Assembly (NCBI GenBank): GCA_036676175.1
Contig: JAKFDL010000073.1
Span: 1 to 21,083, forward strand
DNA length: 21,083 nucleotides
From: Methylotenera_A sp036676175
GTDB lineage: Bacteria; Pseudomonadota; Gammaproteobacteria; Burkholderiales; Methylophilaceae
Direction of reading: 5' to 3'
Shown: positions 7,271 through 16,124 of the stretch, piece after piece
Position numbering within the stretch: position 1 is the first letter of the stretch
How the letters are laid out: the number at the start of each line of letters is the position of its first letter
Notes under the pieces: generated by a model
The model's database searches: none
What the model was told of the DNA's origin: nothing
What the model saw: only the letters and a program-made list of their open reading frames with translations
Program-made: the position numbers and the translations under genes

Positions 7271-7645
7271 ATGAGCGGCCTACACCCCAATTCACCTAAG
7301 CCTATTGATATTCGCCTGCATCAAGCCTCGCGCTTGTTGGAGATTAAATTTGATAACAATACCGAGTGCATGTTGAGCTGTGAATTTTTGCGCGTGTACT
7401 CGCCAAGTGCAGAAGTGCGTGGTCACGGCGCTGGTCAAGAAACGCTGCAAATTGGCAAACAAGATGTCAATATTACCGCTATAGAACCCATCGGCAATTA
7501 TGCGATCAAGCTGGTATTCTCTGACGGCCATGACACAGGTTTATATTCATGGGATTATTTGTATTATCTGGGTGAACATTATGAAGCGATGTGGCAAGAT
7601 TATATTGCCAAGCTTGAGATGGCTGGGCATAAAAGAACGCCGTAA
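7271..7645 (+). CDS. DUF971 domain protein (GBBH-like N-terminal domain)
   Basis: A 124-residue protein made essentially of one DUF971 domain, the fold found at the N-terminus of gamma-butyrobetaine hydroxylases. The recognisable features are Glu-Ile-Lys-Phe-Asp-Asn near residue 24, the Arg-Val-Tyr-Ser-Pro-Ser-Ala-Glu-Val-Arg-Gly-His block and the Gly-Asn-Tyr-Ala-Ile to Ser-Asp-Gly-His-Asp-Thr-Gly-Leu-Tyr-Ser-Trp-Asp-Tyr-Leu signature. The free-standing form is commonly placed directly before ubiE in betaproteobacteria. No biochemical role can be read from the sequence; a link to iron-sulfur or quinone metabolism is inference from context. The ATG follows a weak AAAGCAG. Confidence 0.88.
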   Translation: MSGLHPNSPKPIDIRLHQASRLLEIKFDNNTECMLSCEFLRVYSPSAEVRGHGAGQETLQIGKQDVNITAIEPIGNYAIKLVFSDGHDTGLYSWDYLYYLGEHYEAMWQDYIAKLEMAGHKRTP

Positions 7646-7661
7646 ATTCAGGAACGACTAA

Positions 7662-8411
7662 ATGACAGAAGACAAGTTGCAGCAAACCACACATTTTGGT
7701 TTTAAAACTGTTGAAGAAGCTGAAAAACAGCAAAAAGTGGGAGAAGTCTTCCACTCAGTTGCCAGCAAATATGATGTGATGAATGACGTCATGTCAGCAG
7801 GGCTGCATCGTGGCTGGAAACGCTTTGCGGTAGATGTCAGTGGCGTAAAACCGGGCGACAGCGTGCTTGATATTGCGGGTGGCAGCGGAGATTTATCTAG
7901 GCTTTTTGCAAAAAAAGTTGGGACTACAGGTAGTGTAACGTTAACAGACATTAATGCCAGCATGCTCGCCATTGGTCGCGACCGCATGCTAGATGCTGGG
8001 CTGAATGTACCTGCCATGCAGTGCAATGCTGAAGCACTGCCGTTTGCCGATGGCCAGTTTGATTGTGTGATCGTAGCGTTTGGCCTGCGCAATATGACGC
8101 ACAAGGACATTGCACTTAAAGAAATGCTGCGCGTGCTTAAAGTGGGCGGCCGATTATTAGTGTTAGAGTTTTCTAAGGTATGGCAGCCACTGGAAAAACT
8201 TTACGATGCATATTCATTTAAGCTGCTACCCTTTATGGGCAAACTCATCGCCAACGATGCAGAAAGCTACCAGTATTTAGCCGAAAGTATTCGCATGCAT
8301 CCCGATCAGGAAACCCTGAAGCAAATGCTACTGGATGCAGGGTTTGGCAAAGCGGATTATTACAATTTAAGTGCGGGTGTTGTAGCCTTGCACAAAGGTT
8401 ATAAACTTTAA
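7662..8411 (+). CDS. ubiE: Ubiquinone/menaquinone biosynthesis C-methyltransferase UbiE
   Basis: SAM-dependent C-methylation of the benzoquinol ring in ubiquinone (and menaquinone, where present) synthesis. The 249 residues include the family signature Lys-Val-x-x-Val-Phe-x-Ser-Val-Ala-x-Lys-Tyr-Asp-x-Met-Asn (26-41), the SAM motif Asp70-Ile-Ala-Gly-Gly-Ser-Gly-Asp (70-77), the Phe-Gly-Leu-Arg-Asn motif and the typical C-terminus Gly-Val-Val-Ala-Leu-His-Lys-Gly. The Shine-Dalgarno AGGA at 7650-7653 is 8 nt from the ATG. It is 16 nt downstream of the DUF971 gene and 6 nt upstream of ubiJ, so co-transcription is likely. Confidence 0.97.
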   Translation: MTEDKLQQTTHFGFKTVEEAEKQQKVGEVFHSVASKYDVMNDVMSAGLHRGWKRFAVDVSGVKPGDSVLDIAGGSGDLSRLFAKKVGTTGSVTLTDINASMLAIGRDRMLDAGLNVPAMQCNAEALPFADGQFDCVIVAFGLRNMTHKDIALKEMLRVLKVGGRLLVLEFSKVWQPLEKLYDAYSFKLLPFMGKLIANDAESYQYLAESIRMHPDQETLKQMLLDAGFGKADYYNLSAGVVALHKGYKL

Positions 8412-8417
8412 ACGCCT

Positions 8418-9032
8418 ATGTTTAAACCAATCGCTACACGTTTTTTGCAGCACATTGCCAGCCAAAACCAATGGTCAAAATCCTATCTCACGCCTTTTGC
8501 AGGCAAGGTGGTGCAGTTTGATTTTGTGCTGATCAAAACAAATGTACAAATTCTGGAAGATGGCAGTTTAGCTATTGCGGGAGACAATTATAATCAAAAC
8601 GCTGCGCCAGAAGCCAGCATCCACCTGCCTCCCAGCCTTGTCCTGCGAATAATGGCGGGCGATGAAGCCGCAAAAATGCAAATTAAGATAGAAGGCGATA
8701 CTCATTTTGCGACAGAATTCAGCAAGGTGTTGCAAAATATGCGCTGGCATGTGGAGGAAGATTTAAGTCGTATTACAGGCGATATTACCGCCAGTAAAAT
8801 TGGCAGTACCAGCAAAAAAATACTGCATACGGCCAAACAACAAACTATTAATGCCGCAGAAATGCTGAGCGAGTATTGGCAAGAAGAGAAGAATATCTTG
8901 GCCAAAAAGCGTCATGTAGAAACTTTTAACACCAATGTAGATACTCTTGTGGCTGATGTCGCACGCTTTGAAAAACGCATGCAAAAGCTTATGAAAAAAC
9001 TAGATAAAACTCAAGACGAAAGCTCCCAATAA
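8418..9032 (+). CDS. ubiJ: Ubiquinone biosynthesis accessory factor UbiJ (SCP2 domain)
   Basis: The 204-residue protein between ubiE and ubiB is the expected position of UbiJ, the lipid-binding accessory protein that helps present hydrophobic intermediates to the Ubi enzymes. Residues about 15-115 fit an SCP2 lipid-binding domain, with Leu-Arg-Ile-Met-Ala-Gly-Asp-Glu-Ala-Ala followed by Ile-Glu-Gly-Asp near 75-95. The C-terminus (about 165-200) is a charged coiled coil, as in E. coli UbiJ. No clear Shine-Dalgarno is seen. Its stop codon directly abuts the ubiB start. Confidence 0.88.
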   Translation: MFKPIATRFLQHIASQNQWSKSYLTPFAGKVVQFDFVLIKTNVQILEDGSLAIAGDNYNQNAAPEASIHLPPSLVLRIMAGDEAAKMQIKIEGDTHFATEFSKVLQNMRWHVEEDLSRITGDITASKIGSTSKKILHTAKQQTINAAEMLSEYWQEEKNILAKKRHVETFNTNVDTLVADVARFEKRMQKLMKKLDKTQDESSQ

Positions 9033-10598
9033 ATGCGTTATTTTCGTTTGCTGCATATTTTCTGGGTATTTCTGTGGTTTCGACTCGATGACTTTATTGC
9101 AGAGCGCAAAGCGTTCAAGCCATTACATACGCTCATTAAAGTGGCTATGTGCTGGCGCAGACCACAGCAAAATCAAGGGGTTCGCCTACGCTTAGCGTTA
9201 GAAAAGTTGGGGCCGATTTTTGTAAAATTTGGCCAAATGCTCTCCACACGGCGTGATTTATTGCCACAAGATGTTGCGGACGAACTCGCCAAGTTGCAAG
9301 ACCAAGTACCACCGTTTGAGTATTCGGTCGTGCAAGCCAGTATAGAAGCAGCGTTTGGGGCGCCTATTCACAGTATTTTCCCAGTATTTGAACAAACGCC
9401 TGTGGCCAGCGCCTCAGTGGCGCAAGTGCATTTTGCTGAACTCGCCGATGGTAAGGAAGTCGCGGTAAAAGTGCTGCGCCCAAGTATCGATCAAATCATC
9501 CACCGAGATATTGCGTTACTGAAATTATTGGCGTGGTTACTACAGGCAGTGTCATCAGAAGGCAAACGTCTGAAGCCACAGGAAATTGTAAATGAGTTTG
9601 CGCGGCATACTGAACATGAACTCGACTTGACTCTAGAGGCCGCCAATTGTAGCCAACTGGCGCGTAACTTTACCGATAAGCGCCTTTTGATCCCCGAAGT
9701 ATATTGGGATTTCTGCCGAAAACAAGTGATGACCATGCAGCGGATGTATGGTGCGCCGGTAAGCCAAATAGATGCATTGCGTGCCAGCGGCATTAACATC
9801 ACCCAACTCGCACACGACGGCGTTGAAATATTTTTCACCCAAGTATTTCGCGATGGCTTTTTTCATGCGGACATGCACCCTGGCAACATTCAAGTGGTAA
9901 CTGAAGGCCCACATAAAGGCAAATTTATTGCGCTGGATTTCGGCATTATGGGCGCGCTATCTGATACCGATAAGTATTACCTTGCGCGCAATTTTTTAGC
10001 ATTTTTTAATCGTGATTACCGCGATGTGGCGGTAGCACATATCGAATCCGGATGGGTGCCTGCTGACACCAATGCTGATGAACTAGAAACCAACATCCGT
10101 GCGATATGTGAACCAATTTTTGATAAGCCGCTGAAAGACATTTCATTTGGCAGAACCTTGTTAAGCCTATTCCAGATGTCGCGCCGTTTTGGTGTCGTAA
10201 TACAACCGCAACTGGTAATGCTACAAAAGACGCTGCTAAATATTGAAGGTTTAGGCCGTGACTTAGACCCCAATATTGACCTGTGGCAAAGCGCAAAACC
10301 ATTTCTAAACCGTTGGATGAGCGAGCAAGTGGGCTGGCGCAGCGTGGTAAAAAACCTGAAGAAAGAGCTGCCATTCATCGTTCAATATGCGCCGCAAATG
10401 CCGCGGTTGGTACATCAATTTTTAAACCAGCAAACACAAGCTGAACACGACGCGCCAATGCGTGAAAAAATTGATTTGTTGATTAATACCCAGCAAAAGC
10501 AAGCGCGCTGGCAAAAACGTTTAACTTGGGCTATTATTTTCGCTGTTTTGCTGCAAACCATCTTGGTTTTAAGTTTCTTTATCCCCTACAAATATTAG
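9033..10598 (+). CDS. ubiB: Ubiquinone biosynthesis kinase-like protein UbiB
   Basis: Atypical ABC1/ADCK/UbiB family kinase-like ATPase needed for aerobic ubiquinone synthesis. The 521 residues show the family-specific K65-F-G-Q68 motif, the Ala-rich nucleotide loop Ala-Ser-Ala-Ser-Val-Ala-Gln-Val-His (125-133), Lys146 in Ala-Val-Lys-Val-Leu-Arg-Pro, the catalytic-loop equivalent H278-A-D-M-H-P-G-N285 and D302-F-G. A hydrophobic C-terminal helix (about 493-516) provides the inner-membrane anchor. The ATG begins immediately after the ubiJ TAA with no spacer, so translation probably depends on ubiJ. Confidence 0.96.
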   Translation: MRYFRLLHIFWVFLWFRLDDFIAERKAFKPLHTLIKVAMCWRRPQQNQGVRLRLALEKLGPIFVKFGQMLSTRRDLLPQDVADELAKLQDQVPPFEYSVVQASIEAAFGAPIHSIFPVFEQTPVASASVAQVHFAELADGKEVAVKVLRPSIDQIIHRDIALLKLLAWLLQAVSSEGKRLKPQEIVNEFARHTEHELDLTLEAANCSQLARNFTDKRLLIPEVYWDFCRKQVMTMQRMYGAPVSQIDALRASGINITQLAHDGVEIFFTQVFRDGFFHADMHPGNIQVVTEGPHKGKFIALDFGIMGALSDTDKYYLARNFLAFFNRDYRDVAVAHIESGWVPADTNADELETNIRAICEPIFDKPLKDISFGRTLLSLFQMSRRFGVVIQPQLVMLQKTLLNIEGLGRDLDPNIDLWQSAKPFLNRWMSEQVGWRSVVKNLKKELPFIVQYAPQMPRLVHQFLNQQTQAEHDAPMREKIDLLINTQQKQARWQKRLTWAIIFAVLLQTILVLSFFIPYKY

Positions 10599-10613
10599 TG
10601 AGTACATAACAGT

Positions 10614-12080
10614 ATGTTAGTTTGGTTTGTTATCGCCTATTTAATGGTATCGATTGCGATTGGCTTGGTAGCTTCTACACGCGTGCATAACACGAAAGAT
10701 TACGCTGTTGCAGGTCGCCACTTGCCGTTACCGGTAGTAACAGCCACCGTATTTGCCACCTGGTTTGGTGCAGAGGCGGTGTTTGGGGTATCTGCCACTT
10801 TTGTGCAAGAAGGCGTAAATGGAGTAGTGGCAGACCCGTTTGGGTCTAGTATGTGCTTGGTTTTGGCCGGCTTTTTCTTTGCTACCCAACTTTACAAACT
10901 TAACATCATTACACTCGGTGATTTTTACCGCATGCGTTACAACAGGTCTGTAGAAGTGCTTACCACCATCGCTATTGTCATTTCGTACATGGGCTGGGTA
11001 GCTGCACAAATCAAGGCGCTAGGCCTTATTGTCAATATGATTACGCAAGGCGCAGTCAGCGAGCAGATGGGGATGATAATGGGCATGGCGATTGTGCTGA
11101 CCTACACCACGGTGGGCGGCATGCTGGCAGTGGCGGTATTGGATTTTGTACAGATGATCGTGGTGATTGGCGGCTTGTTATTCATAGGCTATACCGTTTC
11201 CACCATGACCGGTGGGGTGACACCAGTGATTGCGCATGCGCATGCTGCCGGTAAGCTCGATTTTTGGCCTAAAGGCGATATTTGGGTATGGATTACTTTT
11301 ATTGGCACCTGGATGACCATGATGCTGGGGAGTATTCCGCAGCAAGATGTATTTCAGCGCATTACTTCGGCCAAGTCTGCAAAAATTGCGTTGTGGGGCA
11401 GTATATTAGGTGCTTCTATTTATTTCCTGTTCACCTTTGTCCCTATGTTTATTGCTTACGCCGCCACCATTATCGACCCAGCCTATTTTGGCAAAATGGT
11501 CGTAGAAGACTCGCAACGTGTTTTGCCTAGCCTGGTGTTAGAGCGCATGCCTTTATTTGCTCAAATCATTTTTTTTGGCGCAGTGTTGTCTGCCATCATG
11601 AGCTGCTCATCCGCTACCTTGCTTGCGCCTTCGGTCACTTTTGCCGAAAACATCGTCAAAGGCTACATGCCAAATTTAAGCGATAAAGGCTTTTTGCGCG
11701 TGATGCGTATTTGCTTATTAGGTTTTGCAAGCATGGTACTGTTGTACGCTCTCAACTCAGAGCGCTCTATTTTTGGCATGGTGGAAAGCGCCTATAAAAT
11801 CACGCTGGCAGGTGCATTTGTTCCACTGTTGTTTGGCGCATTCTGGAAACGTTCTACCAGCCAAGGTGCACTGGCTGCTATTATTGGCGGCATAGGTACT
11901 TGGGCATTAGTTGAACTTTTGGTGGGCGAAGCCAGCTTGGTGCCGCCGCAAATGATTGGCTTGGGCGTCAGTGTATTGGCAATGATTATAGGCTCGTTAC
12001 TGCCTCAAAAAATTGGCGGCAGTCCGGACAAACCGCATGGCTATTTGCACGAGCATGCTGCTAGACCACATCAGCACTAA
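10614..12080 (+). CDS. Sodium:solute symporter family transporter
   Basis: The 488-residue integral membrane protein has about 13 hydrophobic segments in the arrangement of the SSS (SLC5-like) family, which couples sodium entry to solute uptake. Family-like features are the early Asp-Tyr-Ala-Val-Ala-Gly-Arg motif (29-35), the Ala-Thr-Trp-Phe-Gly-Ala-Glu stretch near residue 50 and Leu-Ser-Ala-Ile-Met-Ser-Cys-Ser-Ser-Ala-Thr near 325, equivalent to the Ser-Thr sodium-site region. The substrate cannot be told from the sequence. The tail ends in a short His-rich stretch (His-Glu-His, then His-Gln-His). It follows ubiB by 15 nt with only a weak GTGAG Shine-Dalgarno, so it may be read through from the ubi genes. 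Confidence 0.9.
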   Translation: MLVWFVIAYLMVSIAIGLVASTRVHNTKDYAVAGRHLPLPVVTATVFATWFGAEAVFGVSATFVQEGVNGVVADPFGSSMCLVLAGFFFATQLYKLNIITLGDFYRMRYNRSVEVLTTIAIVISYMGWVAAQIKALGLIVNMITQGAVSEQMGMIMGMAIVLTYTTVGGMLAVAVLDFVQMIVVIGGLLFIGYTVSTMTGGVTPVIAHAHAAGKLDFWPKGDIWVWITFIGTWMTMMLGSIPQQDVFQRITSAKSAKIALWGSILGASIYFLFTFVPMFIAYAATIIDPAYFGKMVVEDSQRVLPSLVLERMPLFAQIIFFGAVLSAIMSCSSATLLAPSVTFAENIVKGYMPNLSDKGFLRVMRICLLGFASMVLLYALNSERSIFGMVESAYKITLAGAFVPLLFGAFWKRSTSQGALAAIIGGIGTWALVELLVGEASLVPPQMIGLGVSVLAMIIGSLLPQKIGGSPDKPHGYLHEHAARPHQH

Positions 12081-12116
12081 ACTTTTTAGGGATAAACTAC
12101 GTCAGTTTAGTTAAGG

Positions 12117-12947
12117 CTATTTTTGGCAATGTGCACAATAAAACGTAGAGCGCTGCCCGAGTCGAATGCATTTTATCGGCTTGCTGCATACTCGACATAG
12201 CTCATCTGTGCGGCCATACACAAAGTGCTCTTGCTGAAAATAACCAGGATTACTATCGGCACCAAAGAAATCGCGAAGGCTGCTACCGCCTGCATTGAGG
12301 GCGTCATTCAGGGTGGATTTAATTTCCGCCACCAATTTTTTACATTGTTTTAGTGTCACATTTTTGGCGGGGGTTTCCGGGTGGATGCGCGCGCGAAATA
12401 ACGATTCACTGGCATATATATTGCCAACTCCGACTACCAAATGACTGTCCATAATGGCAACTTTAATAGCGGCAGTGCGTGTCGCTATCTGTTGTTTCAA
12501 ATAATGGGGATTAAAAGCATCATCTAGCGGCTCTGGCCCGAGTGGCGCGAGCAGCGCATGACTAATGGGCTGCAGACCTGCCCACAACACTGCACCAAAG
12601 CGACGTGGATCACGCAATCTTAATACGCACCCATTAGAAAATTCAATATCAAAATGGTCATGCTTTTCAGGGGGGTAATTTCTATCCAGCAGGCTAATGC
12701 GGCCAGACATCCCCAGATGCAGTAGCAAAGTACCGCTTGCTACTTGGTTGCCATCAGCAAAACCGGCCAGAATATATTTGGCACGACGACTTAAGGAGAT
12801 TAACGTGAGATTAGCGAGGGTTTGCGGTAAGTGCGCTGGAATTGGCCAGCGCATACTGGCATTACGAATCACAACATTTGTAACGGTTTGATTTACCAGC
12901 GGCAACAAGCCGCGACGGGTAATTTCTACCTCAGGCAGTTCAGGCAT
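12117..12947 (-). CDS. mutM: Formamidopyrimidine-DNA glycosylase (Fpg/MutM)
   Basis: Base-excision repair enzyme that removes 8-oxoguanine and ring-opened purines and cleaves the resulting abasic site. The 276-residue protein starts Met-Pro-Glu-Leu-Pro-Glu-Val-Glu, with Pro2 as the catalytic nucleophile and Glu3 beside it. Lys in Arg-Arg-Ala-Lys-Tyr-Ile-Leu corresponds to the conserved Lys57. The helix-two-turn-helix segment reads Val-Gly-Val-Gly-Asn-Ile-Tyr-Ala-Ser-Glu. The C-terminal zinc finger is Cys-x2-Cys-x16-Cys-x2-Cys with Gly-Gln-Arg-Ser-Thr-Phe inside it. All catalytic parts are present. It begins 19 nt after the DUF4340 gene and appears to be the last gene of the ABC unit. Confidence 0.97.
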   Translation of the reverse strand: MPELPEVEITRRGLLPLVNQTVTNVVIRNASMRWPIPAHLPQTLANLTLISLSRRAKYILAGFADGNQVASGTLLLHLGMSGRISLLDRNYPPEKHDHFDIEFSNGCVLRLRDPRRFGAVLWAGLQPISHALLAPLGPEPLDDAFNPHYLKQQIATRTAAIKVAIMDSHLVVGVGNIYASESLFRARIHPETPAKNVTLKQCKKLVAEIKSTLNDALNAGGSSLRDFFGADSNPGYFQQEHFVYGRTDELCRVCSKPIKCIRLGQRSTFYCAHCQK

Positions 12948-12966
12948 CAGCTTGCGACATGCTGTG

Positions 12967-13860
12967 TTAGTTAATATTAAGCGGTGGATTTAGCATCGTA
13001 AACCCAACATCGTTGGCAAAGTGGTACAATAGGCCTTCATCGGGGCGTGCAAGTAATAAATCGGGCGACTCCTGAATTTTGTCAAAATGCACCTTTGTAC
13101 CGTCTTTAAGCTTGATTTTAAATGATGGATAGGTGATTTTGCGATCTGGCGTATACAACTCCACCTGCTTGGCTTGCGCCTGTTTCCAACTAAAATCCAG
13201 CCATTCATTCAGCTCATTTTGAGTGATTTTAGCTTTTGGCGCATTGGTTTTCCAGTTGCCCCCTGCGATATCCACTTGTAAGCCAATGTCTTCCCATTGC
13301 TCCAAATGTGCGTAATCGAACCCCGCAATCTGCTTGGCCTCTGGTGGTGCGAGCGGGCTCTTATCCACCATTTCGATGGCTTGAGTACTGGCGGCTTCGG
13401 CGTAGTTACCAGGCAACAAATAGACATTATCCTTATACGCCACGTACTGCTCATCAGTCACCGTATTAAAGGTGCCAAATATAAACTCCTCTGTGCCAGT
13501 AACACCACTTAACTTTAGACGCAATTGTGGTTTGTCTAAGCCAAATTTTTCTATGTCGACTGCAGTAAATTTGTTTTGGGTTTTGGCTGCAATAATGGAA
13601 AGGATGCGCTGTACAGAAAGCTGATCTGCGCGCGTCTTGTAAGGTGCAGTCATGCGCCATAAGCCATTTACTTTTTCAAAAGTGGTGGGCGCCTGGGTTG
13701 GAAATTCCACCTTAATCGCATTGAAGTCGGCGAGTTTTAACGTGGTTACTTCATACTGTGTCGGCCCATCATTACTAGCTTGTGGACGCAGGTACAAAAA
13801 CGCGACCAGTCCTGCCACCAGCGCCAGCATCACAAAATTAAGTATCCATCTATTTTTCAT
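12967..13860 (-). CDS. DUF4340 domain protein, membrane-anchored
   Basis: About 297 residues from the ATG at 13860; a TTG two codons upstream is in frame, but the ATG gives the cleaner N-terminal anchor. Residues about 7-25 form one transmembrane helix (Ile-Leu-Asn-Phe-Val-Met-Leu-Ala-Leu-Val), leaving the rest in the periplasm. The body has the repeated beta-rich pattern of DUF4340, with Thr-Ala-Pro-Tyr-Lys-Thr-Arg-Ala-Asp and Phe-Gly-Leu-Asp-Lys-Pro as recognisable pieces. DUF4340 proteins usually accompany GldG-like ABC auxiliary proteins, as here. No activity is known; a role in the same envelope ABC system is inferred from gene order. Confidence 0.82.
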   Translation of the reverse strand: MKNRWILNFVMLALVAGLVAFLYLRPQASNDGPTQYEVTTLKLADFNAIKVEFPTQAPTTFEKVNGLWRMTAPYKTRADQLSVQRILSIIAAKTQNKFTAVDIEKFGLDKPQLRLKLSGVTGTEEFIFGTFNTVTDEQYVAYKDNVYLLPGNYAEAASTQAIEMVDKSPLAPPEAKQIAGFDYAHLEQWEDIGLQVDIAGGNWKTNAPKAKITQNELNEWLDFSWKQAQAKQVELYTPDRKITYPSFKIKLKDGTKVHFDKIQESPDLLLARPDEGLLYHFANDVGFTMLNPPLNIN

Positions 13861-13925
13861 AGGCAATTTTTCATTTATTTCAATATAGTTAAGCTTTGAA
13901 TTAGGCGTTGCTACTATCTGTTAAT

Positions 13926-15320
13926 TTAGGCTTTCCTACGTTTCCACCATAACCAGAAACCAGCGATAAAAATCGCCAGTGGGATAAAGTACTGAAAACC
14001 GTGGAATATGCTCATGGCCAGTAGACGACTGGACTCGTTATCGGGGATAGTGACATTGATATCTTTTAACGGCATCGGTTGAATGGTAATCAGCTTATCG
14101 TCACCCGCCAACCAGTTAATAATGTTCACACCAAAATCCAGATTGCCGCCGTTGGTAATAAAGGTGTTAGATAGAAAATTAGCATTGCCCATGACCACTA
14201 CGCGTTGGCCTTTTTTGCCATAAATACGCTCTAACGCTACACCAATATTAATCGGGCCGCGCTTGTCCTTTTTCTCATCAAACACGACCTTTTGTTTATT
14301 GCCACCCTCTACAATTGCGTCACTCTCTAACCAGCCATTCGGTGCGACTTCTACCAAACGCCCTACTTTCCAGCCAAACTCATCTGAGGCTTTTGCATCA
14401 ATTTCATGCGCTTCTGGAAACAGCGTACGCAACTGGAAATTACGGGTAATGGCATGGTCCCCATAAAAACTAGCAAATGCCACTTTGGCATCAGCGCCGT
14501 AAGTAGCGGCAGTCATATCCACCGCAATGCCTGGTGAAACGGTAATGCCCAAGTAGTCTGCGACTTCTTTTAAGCCGTGCAGGTTGTCGTTATCAAGCAA
14601 CCACAGCAAATTACCACCAGATTCAAGATAAGCTTTAATCTTCTTGGCTTCAATATCGCTTAAGTCCACTTGCGGGCTAGCAATCACCAGCATAGCGCCA
14701 TTGGCTGGCACCGCTTGCGCAATGGTTAAATCCGGGTTGGCAAATTTAAAGCCTTTTGTTTCCAACTGTTTACCAAATTCACCAATATCGTGGTTTTTTA
14801 AACCTTGCAAATGACGTTCCCCATGGCCATCTAAAAACATAATAGGCTGCTGATTAGTACGCGCCAAACGCACCAACAAATTGGTCATTTCTTGTTCAGC
14901 AAATGGCGGAAAAATATGTTCAGTACGCTTGTTGTATTCGACAACCGTCTCGCCATCCTCTTTAATATTGGCTTCTTGCGCTAATTTTGGCTCGGACGAT
15001 GGGTTGATAAATTTAAGGTTAACGTCTTTTTTCTCGCGTTTATAGCGTGCCACAAAATCAATCATGCCTTTTCTAAAAGTATCGCCGCGGTTAGCATCAT
15101 CATTAGTGGCATACACAGTAATATTGATAGGATCTTTCATGGTTTTTAAAATGTTAACGCTACCCTGCGTGAGAATATTACGATTGGCCTGCGTAATATC
15201 TTTTGCCACACGATACTGATTTGATAGATAACCCAGCACTAGAATAAGTGCCAAGAATATCACTACAAATAGCCAGCTCTGCGCCAGCATTTGTAAACGT
15301 AAGCTTTTGTTAATTTTCAT
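13926..15320 (-). CDS. GldG-like ABC transporter auxiliary protein
   Basis: The 464-residue protein has a transmembrane helix at each end (about 15-33 and 437-459) and a large periplasmic region, the layout of the ABC-type auxiliary family that includes GldG of gliding bacteroidetes. The N-terminal part has Thr-Val-Tyr-Ala-Thr and the Ala-Arg-Tyr-Lys-Arg region. The middle contains Phe-Leu-Asp-Gly-His-Gly-Glu-Arg, typical of this family, and a later Leu-Leu-Trp-Leu-Leu-Asp-Asn-Asp segment resembling the GATase-like fold reported for these proteins. It lies 42 nt downstream of the ABC permease. There is no sign of other gliding genes, so the name describes homology, not motility. Confidence 0.85.
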   Translation of the reverse strand: MKINKSLRLQMLAQSWLFVVIFLALILVLGYLSNQYRVAKDITQANRNILTQGSVNILKTMKDPINITVYATNDDANRGDTFRKGMIDFVARYKREKKDVNLKFINPSSEPKLAQEANIKEDGETVVEYNKRTEHIFPPFAEQEMTNLLVRLARTNQQPIMFLDGHGERHLQGLKNHDIGEFGKQLETKGFKFANPDLTIAQAVPANGAMLVIASPQVDLSDIEAKKIKAYLESGGNLLWLLDNDNLHGLKEVADYLGITVSPGIAVDMTAATYGADAKVAFASFYGDHAITRNFQLRTLFPEAHEIDAKASDEFGWKVGRLVEVAPNGWLESDAIVEGGNKQKVVFDEKKDKRGPINIGVALERIYGKKGQRVVVMGNANFLSNTFITNGGNLDFGVNIINWLAGDDKLITIQPMPLKDINVTIPDNESSRLLAMSIFHGFQYFIPLAIFIAGFWLWWKRRKA

Positions 15321-15362
15321 AATAATTTAATTCTTATACAAAGTTTAGACTTTTAAATAGTT

Positions 15363-16109
15363 TTAGCCTCTTAAACGCTCAGCGTCTAAGCGGCGGATAG
15401 TTAGCACCAAGAACATGATGATAACCAACATGAAGTAAGCAACGTCGGCGCTATCGATTAGCCCCGTCGAAAACGCCTGAAAGTGCTTCATTAGCGACAA
15501 TTGCGAGATCGTATTGGTTGGGTCTCCGGCAAAAATTCTATCCATAAAAATCAGCGCGATCAACGTGATAAAGGTCATCACGGCCGCGGCAACAGGCTGT
15601 GAAGTCAGGCTGGAAAAATAGAGGCCAACCGCACTGGCACTGGCAATCAATAAGAACAACCCCAGCGAATTAGCGACAATAAAGCCAAAATCGATATCTG
15701 CCCAAATGTTGAGCGTACTTAACATGACGGCAATATACAAAATCAGGATGCTGAGAAAAGTCACCAAGCCGATAAATTTACCCAATACTATCTCGGTCAA
15801 CGATAACGGCGCGCTAAACAAGAATGGTAGTGTTTGACTGCGGCGCTCTTCGGAAATCAAACGCATTGAAAGCATTGGTACCGCAAACAGTACCACTAGA
15901 AAAGCCCAGCCATAGACAGTCTGGCCAACAAACTGCGTCACCCCTACGCGCTCTGCAGGGCGAACTGCGCCAGACATCACTTCGAAGTAACCATTGACGC
16001 CATTTAAATAGAGTGAGCCGAATAAGGCAGTGAATATCGCCAAAATAATCCAGCCCATGGGTGATGCAAACATGCTTTTCAGTTCTTTTCTTACAATATT
16101 GAATATCAT
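15363..16109 (-). CDS. ABC-2 type transporter permease (GldF-like)
   Basis: A 248-residue membrane protein with six predicted transmembrane segments (about 17-36, 62-83, 110-134, 141-165, 172-190 and 222-238). The cytoplasmic segment Ser-Glu-Glu-Arg-Arg-Ser-Gln-Thr-Leu-Pro-Phe-Leu-Phe-Ser-Ala-Pro (87-102) is typical of the ABC-2 permeases paired with GldG-like proteins. It begins 15 nt after the ATPase gene and very probably forms the membrane half of the same transporter. The substrate is unknown. Confidence 0.9.
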   Translation of the reverse strand: MIFNIVRKELKSMFASPMGWIILAIFTALFGSLYLNGVNGYFEVMSGAVRPAERVGVTQFVGQTVYGWAFLVVLFAVPMLSMRLISEERRSQTLPFLFSAPLSLTEIVLGKFIGLVTFLSILILYIAVMLSTLNIWADIDFGFIVANSLGLFLLIASASAVGLYFSSLTSQPVAAAVMTFITLIALIFMDRIFAGDPTNTISQLSLMKHFQAFSTGLIDSADVAYFMLVIIMFLVLTIRRLDAERLRG

Positions 16110-16124
16110 TTTATCGTTACCTTT

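Noticed and set aside
12076..12111. Inverted repeat ACTAAACT/AGTTTAGT between the symporter gene and mutM as a terminator
   Set aside because: The stem is AT-rich with a 20-nt loop and lacks a following T run, so it would not be a stable terminator.
13860..13866. TTG start of the DUF4340 protein two codons upstream
   Set aside because: The ATG at 13860 gives a normal anchor sequence and there is no Shine-Dalgarno that favours the TTG.
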